This document shows, one piece after another, positions 1 to 5,022 of a DNA stretch of 6,880 nucleotides. Numbering within the stretch: position 1 is the stretch's first letter; every line of letters begins with the position of its first letter. Where the stretch lies: the NCBI GenBank assembly GCA_937942935.1, contig CALDGT010001095.1, positions 1-6,880 of the forward strand, read 5' to 3'. This stretch comes from an uncultured Chloroflexota bacterium (lineage in GTDB: Bacteria; Chloroflexota; Anaerolineae; Aggregatilineales; Phototrophicaceae). The notes under the pieces were generated by a model. The model saw only the letters and a program-made list of their open reading frames with translations. It did no database searches and was not told the DNA's origin. The position numbers were made by a program, and so were the translations under genes.

Positions 1-372
1 TATGATGAAAAAACAGGTGAATATCTTTTTTATGATTGTTGTGCGGAAAGCCCTAAAGGTCGTAGAAGCAGTTGCTATGACCGAGAAGGGCAAGATGTGC
101 GGGAAAAAGAAGGGATTCATCCGACAGGGAATGCTATTGAGATGGCAATGGCAATGGGGATTGAAATTTTGACAGAGGAGCAGTATCGGGAATTACAAAA
201 ATATGGTAACTTCGATACAAAAACATCAAGTTGGCTAAAAACCCCGCAGGAGATTAGAAAACTAGGTGGCGCTATCTTTGGCGATTGTCGGTATAACCAT
301 GTTTTTATTTATCATAACAGTGCGCCAACATTTTATAGCTCTAGGGGATTCCGTGGTGTACTGCGGATTTAA
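1..372 (+). CDS. DUF4256 family protein, C-terminal part (5' end outside window)
   Basis: The reading frame is open from the first base, so 123 C-terminal residues are visible and the N-terminus lies upstream. The GTG at 97 is an internal valine, because family-like sequence precedes it. I recognise DUF4256 from several blocks (visible numbering): YLFYDC at 8-13, ESPKGRR at 16-22, LTEEQYRELQ at 57-66, FDTKTSSWLKTP at 71-82, IRKLGGAIFGDCRY at 85-98, FIYHN at 102-106 and RGFRG near the end. As I recall, the family is about 185-195 residues long, so roughly the last two thirds are present. No enzymatic activity is established for it that I know of. The visible part has no signal peptide or membrane segment, so it is probably cytoplasmic. 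The gene ends just before a hairpin at 392-420 and converges on the surface-protein gene. The family call comes from memory of conserved motifs. Confidence 0.85.
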   Translation, partial: YDEKTGEYLFYDCCAESPKGRRSSCYDREGQDVREKEGIHPTGNAIEMAMAMGIEILTEEQYRELQKYGNFDTKTSSWLKTPQEIRKLGGAIFGDCRYNHVFIYHNSAPTFYSSRGFRGVLRI

Positions 373-391
373 GCCATGAGTATAGATGGAT

Positions 392-420
392 TGGCGCTGG
401 TTTTGTTATAACCAGCGCCA
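392..420 (+). terminator. Hairpin terminator between convergent genes
   Basis: A perfect 11-bp inverted repeat (TGGCGCTGGTT at 392-402, AACCAGCGCCA at 410-420) encloses a 7-nt loop. It lies 20 nt after the DUF4256 stop and 10 nt before the stop codon of the opposite-strand gene. On the plus strand it is followed by TAGTCATTTTT, a weakly T-rich tail that fits intrinsic termination of DUF4256. On the minus strand the tail (ATCCATCT) is not T-rich, so a role for the surface-protein transcript would be as a less classical bidirectional terminator. Confidence 0.75.
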
Positions 421-429
421 TAGTCATTT

Positions 430-3345
430 TTAAGCGCTTTTCTTTGTGCGATTATTCAGAAGGAATAAGCTCGCACTTAGAATGATTAAAAGTCCACCAA
501 TCCCCAAAATCATATCGCGCCAAGCCGGATTTTCACCCGTGTTTGGCAATTGGCTTGGGATGACAAAAACTTGAGATGCGTCTCCGCTATTTCCAAAGGC
601 ATTTGCTCCGACTAATGCCAAATTGCTGACATGCACACTAGCATTGGGAGATTCTAAAATTGCCGCGTTTGGGATAGTCTCGCCCACTTTTAGAGCCGCT
701 ATCCTAGCAGAAACTACAATGACCGCTTCTTCATTGGGTTGTAAGGTAAACCCAGTCACTGTCAGCGTATTTCCATTGAAATTACCTTCGCCATGTGTTG
801 TCGAAATCAGGCGAATATCACTTAGGCGTTCATCAAAGACATCATAAATAACCACTTGCGTAAGCGGGATGGTTTTGGGATTCCGCGCCCGAATGGTATA
901 AGTGACAGTTTGACCAATGGTAGCGAGTGGATTATCCACTGTTTTGAATACAAATTCTGGGTCTCCCGTAGGGACAGGTACTGTTACAGTCACTGTACCA
1001 CCCGGTTGAGTTACAATGACTGTAGCAATTTCATCATCATTGATGATGGCGGTAAATTGTGCAGGTGAGATGAGTTCCACCCCGCCACTAATGCCCGTGA
1101 TGCCAAAATCTACCGTTTCGACCCCTTCGGCGAGTGCATCATCTAAAATTGTGAGTGTGACCGATTGAGAGGGGGCATAGAATGACCCTGCCACAAATAA
1201 AGCATCATCAAAGGTTAATGTGACAGGCGCAAAAGCAGTATAATCTGTCCCACTGGTCGCTGTGCCAGCGAGTGAGTCGCTGATGGTGAGGGTTATATCG
1301 CCTGTTAAATTAAATCCAATGGGGATAAATAGTTGCACATCAATCGTTAATGTACCAGCATTTTCATTGATGACAGCACTATTAGCGACAAATGATGCTT
1401 GGGCAAAGATATTAGCATCATTATCATTGATGATGATTGTATGTGTATCGGGGAAGCCGATTTCCCCTGCGCCTGTGACCTGATTTATCATCAGCGCCAA
1501 GGCTTCTGCACCTTCTATCGCGGTGTCATCCAAAATATTGACAGTTACTGTTTGTGTGTAAGTGCCTGTTGTGAGAGGACCTGCAAATGGGACATTCGTT
1601 GGGGCAAAAACTGTATAATCTGTGCCGATGGTCGCATTGCCAGTTGTTGCATCTACAATCCCAACAATCACATCACCTGTATCGCTAAAACCGGGAGGCA
1701 CATCTAATTGTACTGTGATATTCAGGGCAGTATTACCCTCGTTTACGATTTGATTGATGCCAAGAATGGATGCACTAGCGACAATATTATCTGTCCCAGT
1801 ACATTCTAAATTATAGCTGACGGTTGGTTGAGTAGGGTCATTTGTGCTGAATGTGATTTGAGCTGTGCGTAAGCCTGATGCCGATGGATTACAGATGATT
1901 GCGACTTGTTGGGGCGGGTTGGCATCTCCGATAGCAGTCGGCAAACCAATGATGCTAAAATCACCCGCGTGAGTGCCAGTAAGACTGGTCAAATTGACCG
2001 ATAAACTGGCGCTACCTGTTTCTATAATCTCTAAAATAGCGCTGATTTCTGTGCCGATAGGTGTTGACCCTAGGTTGATTGTTGAGCCAACCACAGGAAT
2101 AGAACCATAACCGGGGTCAAGTGAAAATTCATATGCACCCATGTCGCAATCACCAACTTGTGGATTATTAACAGCACCAACCCCATTAAATCCACGCAGA
2201 AAACCGCGTTGGTCATCTGTAGGACAATTGGCAAGATTCGCGGCATCTAAAGCGGGACTGCCGATTGCAAGTGCATGGGTCAATGTGGGTCCGTTATTAT
2301 TGGCGAGTGGGCTGATGATTGTGCCGATAGCACCTGCTGGCACAATATCGGTTGCCCCTGCGGGGCATCCACCAGCATTACCACCTGTACCAAAAATGTT
2401 ATAGGAATTGCCATTTATGACTGTACCGCCAAAAGAATTATCATTACGACAGTTACTATCCGTTGGCGCAGTGTTCCCTGCAATGATAGTGTTTTGGATG
2501 TTGACTGTACCGAAAAAATTATTATGAATCCCACCACCACTTATTGATGCTGTGTTGTTCGTGATGGTGTTGTTTTGTAGGGTTAAAACGGCACTAGACC
2601 CAGTATAAATCCCCCCACCTTGATTGGCTGTGTTACCCGAAAAGGTGTTGTTGATGAGTGTGACATTACCACCTTGTGTCTCCAGCCCACCGCCATTACT
2701 AGCGTTATTATTGAAAAAGGTATTACCTCTAAGAAAGACTGTTCCACGAGTGTTTTGAATAGCACCACCGCTATTAGGTGGTGCGCTATTGCCCGTAAAT
2801 GTGCTGTTGGTAATGGTGACGTTGGCGCTTGTTTCGACAACCGCTATTGCACCGCCAAGCCCATTTGAACCATCGTTAGCCACGTTATTCCTAAAAATGC
2901 TATTATCAATTGTAAGTTGACCGCGTGTAAAAATTGCCCCACCCATTACCCCTAAACCAGGTGCATTGGCGAGACCATTTTCGATGGTCAAATCATTGAT
3001 AAAAACGTTTGCGCCTAGTGAGATGCGCATAATCCGAAACGTTGCCGCCCCGCTACGGCTCAGTGTAAACCCATTGCCCTCAATTGTCAGGCTATTACCA
3101 CCGTCTGGCAAAATGCTAGGCAAACCGTTTGCGCCCTCTGATGTAGGTGTACTTTCGGCGACAGCTGTTAGCGCGATATTGGCATTAAAGGTAATGACAT
3201 CGGGCTGGTTATTGCTGTTTGCGGTATTAATTGCGGCAATTAGGGATGCTTCATCATTCACGATGAAATTTGCGGCGGAGCTTGGCGGAACAACCCCAAA
3301 GCTAAATAAGAATAGGAATATCCCAAAGACGAAAAGACGTTTCAC
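430..3345 (-). CDS. LPXTG-anchored modular surface protein (beta-helix, choice-of-anchor, Calx-beta, DUF11)
   Basis: A secreted, probably wall-anchored 971-residue protein. Residues 1-25 form a signal peptide (basic KR, a long Phe/Leu-rich core, then SSAA). Residues about 87-295 are repeated short coils of the type GG(A/G)I...I.NSTF..N, a right-handed parallel beta-helix. Residues about 293-407 resemble choice-of-anchor Q (SPALDAA, DQRG, CDMGAYEF). Residues about 409-518 resemble choice-of-anchor D/ASPM-SPD-2-Hydin (GDFSI, SGLRTAQITFSTNDP). Two Calx-beta domains follow at about 522-642 and 649-771, each with an ILDD...EG.E motif and an IINDxD/E end. A DUF11 domain spans about 796-912. LPNTG at 933-937, a hydrophobic segment at 945-963 and a tail with R966, K968 and K969 form a sortase signal. 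The start is GTG at 3345, because AAGGAG lies 9 nt upstream and the signal peptide then begins cleanly. A TTG at 3384 in the same frame lacks support. An adhesive or structural role is inference; no catalytic site is evident. Confidence 0.9.
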   Translation of the reverse strand: MKRLFVFGIFLFLFSFGVVPPSSAANFIVNDEASLIAAINTANSNNQPDVITFNANIALTAVAESTPTSEGANGLPSILPDGGNSLTIEGNGFTLSRSGAATFRIMRISLGANVFINDLTIENGLANAPGLGVMGGAIFTRGQLTIDNSIFRNNVANDGSNGLGGAIAVVETSANVTITNSTFTGNSAPPNSGGAIQNTRGTVFLRGNTFFNNNASNGGGLETQGGNVTLINNTFSGNTANQGGGIYTGSSAVLTLQNNTITNNTASISGGGIHNNFFGTVNIQNTIIAGNTAPTDSNCRNDNSFGGTVINGNSYNIFGTGGNAGGCPAGATDIVPAGAIGTIISPLANNNGPTLTHALAIGSPALDAANLANCPTDDQRGFLRGFNGVGAVNNPQVGDCDMGAYEFSLDPGYGSIPVVGSTINLGSTPIGTEISAILEIIETGSASLSVNLTSLTGTHAGDFSIIGLPTAIGDANPPQQVAIICNPSASGLRTAQITFSTNDPTQPTVSYNLECTGTDNIVASASILGINQIVNEGNTALNITVQLDVPPGFSDTGDVIVGIVDATTGNATIGTDYTVFAPTNVPFAGPLTTGTYTQTVTVNILDDTAIEGAEALALMINQVTGAGEIGFPDTHTIIINDNDANIFAQASFVANSAVINENAGTLTIDVQLFIPIGFNLTGDITLTISDSLAGTATSGTDYTAFAPVTLTFDDALFVAGSFYAPSQSVTLTILDDALAEGVETVDFGITGISGGVELISPAQFTAIINDDEIATVIVTQPGGTVTVTVPVPTGDPEFVFKTVDNPLATIGQTVTYTIRARNPKTIPLTQVVIYDVFDERLSDIRLISTTHGEGNFNGNTLTVTGFTLQPNEEAVIVVSARIAALKVGETIPNAAILESPNASVHVSNLALVGANAFGNSGDASQVFVIPSQLPNTGENPAWRDMILGIGGLLIILSASLFLLNNRTKKSA
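433..549 (-). other. C-terminal LPXTG cell-wall sorting signal
   Basis: The last 39 residues begin with LPNTG (codons at 549-535) followed by ENPAWRD, a hydrophobic stretch rich in Ile, Leu and Gly, and a short tail with one Arg and two Lys. This is the three-part layout recognised by sortases: cleavage between Thr and Gly and covalent transfer to the envelope. No sortase gene lies in the window, so the partner enzyme must be elsewhere. Confidence 0.85.
1033..1782 (-). repeat. Tandem pair of Calx-beta domains
   Basis: Two adjacent domains of about 120 residues (1420-1782 and 1033-1401) share the same landmarks in order: (V/I)NE(G/N), a hydrophobic strand with VQL, PxGF, TGD, a Thr/Gly-rich stretch ending GTDYT.FAP, a strand T.T(V/I)(N/T)ILDD, EG.E, and a closing IINDND or IINDDE. 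In characterised Calx-beta domains the acidic loops at these positions bind calcium, so calcium-dependent rigidity is a reasonable inference. An internal duplication is the simplest origin. Confidence 0.85.
2461..3087 (-). repeat. Right-handed parallel beta-helix coils
   Basis: The encoded segment (residues about 87-295) repeats a coil of roughly 20-27 residues built on the pattern GGAI/GGGI, a few polar residues, then VTI.N(S/N)TF.(N/G)N.A. The Asn-rich turns (FRNNVAN, FTGNSAP, FNNNASN, FSGNTAN, ITNNTAS, IAGNTAP) are typical asparagine ladders of extracellular parallel beta-helices such as adhesins and polysaccharide-binding proteins. The protein repeats clearly. The DNA repeats only loosely, so these are old rather than recent duplications. 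Confidence 0.8.
3271..3345 (-). other. Sec signal peptide of the surface protein
   Basis: Residues 1-25 from the GTG start show a short basic n-region (K2, R3) and an uncharged core rich in Phe and Leu up to about residue 19. A PPSSAA cleavage region follows. Signal peptidase I could cut after A24 or A25. There is no lipobox cysteine, so this is not a lipoprotein signal. Confidence 0.85.
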
Positions 3346-3354
3346 TCTCAAAGT

Positions 3355-3360
3355 CTCCTT
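3355..3360 (-). promoter_or_regulatory. Ribosome binding site deciding the surface-protein start
   Basis: On the minus strand AAGGAG occupies 3360-3355, 9 nt upstream of GTG at 3345-3343. This near-perfect Shine-Dalgarno sequence falls inside the frame that opens at TTG 3384, so that upstream start would put the ribosome binding site within the coding region. An in-frame TTG lies only 3 nt after the motif, too close to be used. Confidence 0.8.
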
Positions 3361-3370
3361 AATAGCGGGG

Positions 3371-3384
3371 TTGATGGTTATCAA
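3371..3384. repeat. Small inverted repeat upstream of the surface-protein gene
   Basis: TTGAT-GGTT-ATCAA is a perfect 5-bp dyad with a 4-bp spacer, 11 nt upstream of the Shine-Dalgarno sequence of the surface-protein gene. Upstream of it is AT-rich sequence (3387-3420) in which I see no promoter with a convincing -35 and -10 pair. It could be an operator or a chance dyad. Confidence 0.3.
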
Positions 3385-3442
3385 GCGATATATATAGAAA
3401 TATTGGTGTTATTTTAGCATAGGTTGTTGTAATTTAGCGAAC

Positions 3443-3739
3443 TCACTTACCAATTTGTAATTGAATATCCACAACATCACCCTCATCAATTTTTTCAGCT
3501 TTGCGGACATTCGCCCGAATCGGTACAAGGTATACCCCATCTTTTGGGAATAATGATGTTGTCCATATCGTTTTACCAATTTGCACCTTTACAGGAATTA
3601 CGCCCCAACCATATGTGACCAGTTGTGAAATCGCTTTGATGTCATCACTTTGTTCTTGTGGAATTGCTACAAAGTAAAATGGGGAAGGTCCGCGCCAATA
3701 GATAATATCACCTGTGAATTCAATGCACATTTCCATCAT
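3443..3739 (-). CDS. Stand-alone DUF1905 domain protein
   Basis: A 98-residue protein that is almost entirely a DUF1905 domain. Visible motifs are FTGD at 8-11, WRGPSPFYF at 15-23, a D-rich turn, YGWGVIPV at 43-50, WTTSLFPKDGVYLVPI at 59-74 and VRKAEKIDEGD at 78-88, all strongly typical of the family. DUF1905 is predicted to be a small beta-barrel-like fold. It occurs alone or fused to a YdeI/OmpD-associated-like domain; the fusion partner is absent here. The function is unknown. There is no signal peptide, so the protein is probably cytoplasmic. It is the last gene of a three-gene minus-strand operon: its AAGGTG ribosome binding site touches the stop of the preceding gene at 3748. ATGs at 3739 and 3736 are both possible and the second has better spacing (6 nt). 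A GTG at 3745 overlaps the ribosome binding site and is unlikely. Confidence 0.85.
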   Translation of the reverse strand: MMEMCIEFTGDIIYWRGPSPFYFVAIPQEQSDDIKAISQLVTYGWGVIPVKVQIGKTIWTTSLFPKDGVYLVPIRANVRKAEKIDEGDVVDIQLQIGK

Positions 3740-3747
3740 AAACACCT

Positions 3748-4521
3748 TTATCCCTGAATATTTTGCAAGGCTGTCTGGGCATAATTTCGTAAAGTTTTAT
3801 TATTCAACGCATTTTTTATTTCTGGAATGAGGGTCTCTGATGCGCCATTTTCAAATCGTGTTGCTAAAATCCAGCTACTCATCTCTTTGAGCATCGCATC
3901 ATCCCCATAAAAATGGTGCATCACCTCTTGGTCGCTCATTTTGGCGCTGATGAACTCGATAGTTTCTGCCAATAATTCCAGATAAGTTTCGCCTTCTGCT
4001 TGTTCGGAGAAGTGAGACATCACTTTACTCAAATGCGTGTCTGATAGGGTTATCCGATTTTGATAGGCATATTGTAGCCATAATGCTAATTCATTGGGTG
4101 ATAGGTGACTTAGATTTGTTTCGATGATGTTTATCGTGACCATGTGGGGGGCATTTTTCAGCAAAATTTGGATAGCCATACTTTTTGCGCGGATAGCAGG
4201 GATGTTGATATAGCGCAAAAGGTCATCATAGCTTTTTTTTGCACCTAATAAGCGCATTCCAATTGATGACCTTTGATAATAAGCAGATTCAACAAAAGGA
4301 TAGATGGCGGATGCTGTGATGCTATCTATGTGCGAAATGAGATGATGTTCAATCAGGCGGATTGTTCTGGGATATGATTTTTCGATGATACTATCTAGCC
4401 ACATCATGAGTTGAGTCGGTGATATGGTGTTGATATGCGTTGATAATAACTGGATAATTTCTTTCGACTCATCACCTTGTTGTAGGTGTGTTGATAATTG
4501 CTGAATGATAGTATCTGTCAT
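3748..4521 (-). CDS. Uncharacterised all-helical repeat protein
   Basis: I do not recognise this 257-residue protein. It has no signal peptide or membrane segment and few glycines, and its leucine/isoleucine pattern suggests amphipathic helices throughout. An internal repeat is visible: residues 23-49 (IQLLSTHINTISPTQL..WL) match residues 130-156 (INIIETNLSHLSPNEL..WL), and residues 54-84 (IRLIEHHLISHIDSI...F) look like a more diverged copy with an inserted residue or two. A HEAT- or TPR-like helical-hairpin scaffold is the simplest reading; protein binding is inference. The ATG at 4521 follows the upstream stop codon after a single base, and GAGGTGG inside the end of the upstream gene serves as ribosome binding site, so translation is probably coupled. 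Its position between a reductase and DUF1905 gives no clear function. Confidence 0.75.
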   Translation of the reverse strand: MTDTIIQQLSTHLQQGDESKEIIQLLSTHINTISPTQLMMWLDSIIEKSYPRTIRLIEHHLISHIDSITASAIYPFVESAYYQRSSIGMRLLGAKKSYDDLLRYINIPAIRAKSMAIQILLKNAPHMVTINIIETNLSHLSPNELALWLQYAYQNRITLSDTHLSKVMSHFSEQAEGETYLELLAETIEFISAKMSDQEVMHHFYGDDAMLKEMSSWILATRFENGASETLIPEIKNALNNKTLRNYAQTALQNIQG

Positions 4522-4522
4522 G

Positions 4523-4855
4523 CTATGCCACCTCTACAATTAAGCCATCACTCCAATTATATTTGGTATCCATTTTGGCGCTAACAGTTTGATGAATGTG
4601 TGGCTCATTATCAAGTGTGATGATGCGTCCTGTTGCGTGATGATGTGCCACCAGTGCATTTTTATCTTCACGAGTGCCGACACTAAATTCGACTTGTGGA
4701 TTTTTTAGGATGTTCTTCACCCAATGCGAATTTTCGCGCATTTCGCTAACCATATAATAGCGCCCATCATGTTCGACATACCAAATTTCGATATTATGCG
4801 GATTCCCCGATTTATGCCCGAATGTTGTGAGATATAAAAATGTCTCTGTCATCAT
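4523..4855 (-). CDS. Deazaflavin-dependent nitroreductase-family protein (PF04075/PNPOx-like split barrel)
   Basis: A small 110-residue protein resembling the F420H2-dependent nitroreductase/quinone reductase group (old name DUF385). Motifs are LTTFGHKSG at 9-17, which in the family contacts the cofactor phosphate chain, EIWYVEHDGRYY at 23-34, HWVKNILKNPQV at 44-55 and a closing KYNWSDGLIVEV. The EIW..EHDG..Y variant is a subgroup whose substrates are not known to me. It is shorter than typical members (about 130-150 residues) because the N-terminal extension is missing. Cofactor use (F420, FMN or none) cannot be decided from sequence, and no F420 biosynthesis gene is nearby. The start is ATG at 4855 or 4852, placed by GGAGG at 4861-4865. 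A TTG at 4867 would overlap that site and is rejected. It is the first gene of a three-gene operon, divergent from an aldo/keto reductase. Confidence 0.75.
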   Translation of the reverse strand: MMTETFLYLTTFGHKSGNPHNIEIWYVEHDGRYYMVSEMRENSHWVKNILKNPQVEFSVGTREDKNALVAHHHATGRIITLDNEPHIHQTVSAKMDTKYNWSDGLIVEVA

Positions 4856-4860
4856 CTTAA

Positions 4861-4865
4861 CCTCC
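4861..4865 (-). promoter_or_regulatory. Ribosome binding site of the nitroreductase-family gene
   Basis: GGAGG on the minus strand lies 5 nt before ATG 4855 and 8 nt before ATG 4852. It rules out the longer frame that begins at TTG 4867, since that codon would sit upstream of and overlap the site. Confidence 0.8.
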
Positions 4866-4884
4866 AATGCGTACTATTGCAGTG

Positions 4885-4912
4885 ATGATACCATTTTCTG
4901 CATCGCAGACAA
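4885..4912 (-). promoter_or_regulatory. Putative sigma-70-type promoter of the three-gene operon
   Basis: Reading on the minus strand, TTGTCT (4912-4907) and TATCAT (4890-4885) are separated by 16 bp, and TGG directly before the second box gives an extended -10 element. Transcription would start near 4878, leaving a short leader before the GGAGG ribosome binding site at 4865. The -35 box overlaps an AT-rich inverted repeat at 4909-4929. Confidence 0.5.
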
Positions 4913-4929
4913 AAAATTATATTTTTTGT
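4909..4929. repeat. AT-rich perfect inverted repeat in the divergent promoter region
   Basis: ACAAAAAA (4909-4916) and TTTTTTGT (4922-4929) form a perfect 8-bp dyad around TTATA. It sits between the two divergent promoters and overlaps the -35 box of the operon promoter. It may be an operator, a curved A-tract or UP-like element, or a weak hairpin. The sequence alone does not decide among these. Confidence 0.5.
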
Positions 4930-4941
4930 GCCACTTATTTG

Positions 4942-4979
4942 GAGTGCATCAAACTCTTGACTTAGAGTGCGCTCAAACT
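4942..4979 (+). repeat. Imperfect direct repeat upstream of the aldo/keto reductase
   Basis: GAGTGC at 4942-4947 followed by CAAACT at 4950-4955 recurs as GAGTGC at 4965-4970 followed by CAAACT at 4974-4979, a 23-24 bp displacement. The second copy lies inside the promoter spacer, the first just upstream of the -35 box. Two binding sites for one regulator, about two helical turns apart, would give this pattern. Confidence 0.5.
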
Positions 4980-4987
4980 TGTACAAT
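4957..4987 (+). promoter_or_regulatory. MerR-type promoter of the aldo/keto reductase
   Basis: TTGACT (4957-4962) and TACAAT (4982-4987) are both close to consensus but are separated by 19 bp instead of 17. The spacer region holds an imperfect dyad at 4959-4980 (GACTTAGAG-TGCG-CTCAAACTT, 6 of 9 pairs matching). An overlong spacer with a central dyad is the hallmark of promoters activated by DNA distortion by MerR-family regulators, including the NmlR/AdhR group that controls aldehyde and electrophile detoxification genes. The start of transcription would be near 4994, about 30 nt before the ATG. No MerR-family gene is in this window. Confidence 0.6.
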
Positions 4988-5022
4988 GACAGAGTTGCAT
5001 ATACATATAAAGGAGCGTATTC

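Noticed and set aside
97..99. GTG as the start of a 91-residue protein
   Set aside because: The frame is open back to base 1 and the upstream residues carry DUF4256 motifs, so the codon is internal.
1030..1050. CATCAT/GATGAT near-palindrome, with a similar stretch at 1407-1437
   Set aside because: Both encode the Asp/Asn-rich INDDE and INDND ends of the two Calx-beta domains; the symmetry follows from Asp, Asn and Ile codons.
2583..2840. Minus-strand 85-codon frame inside the surface-protein gene
   Set aside because: It lies in another frame of the beta-helix repeats and has no family resemblance; the in-frame protein there matches beta-helix coils.
623..3397. Several plus-strand open frames of 67-143 codons opposite the surface-protein gene
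   Set aside because: They mirror the minus-strand gene with its low-complexity Thr/Asn/Gly codons, carry no recognisable motifs, and overlap a gene with clear domains and start signals.
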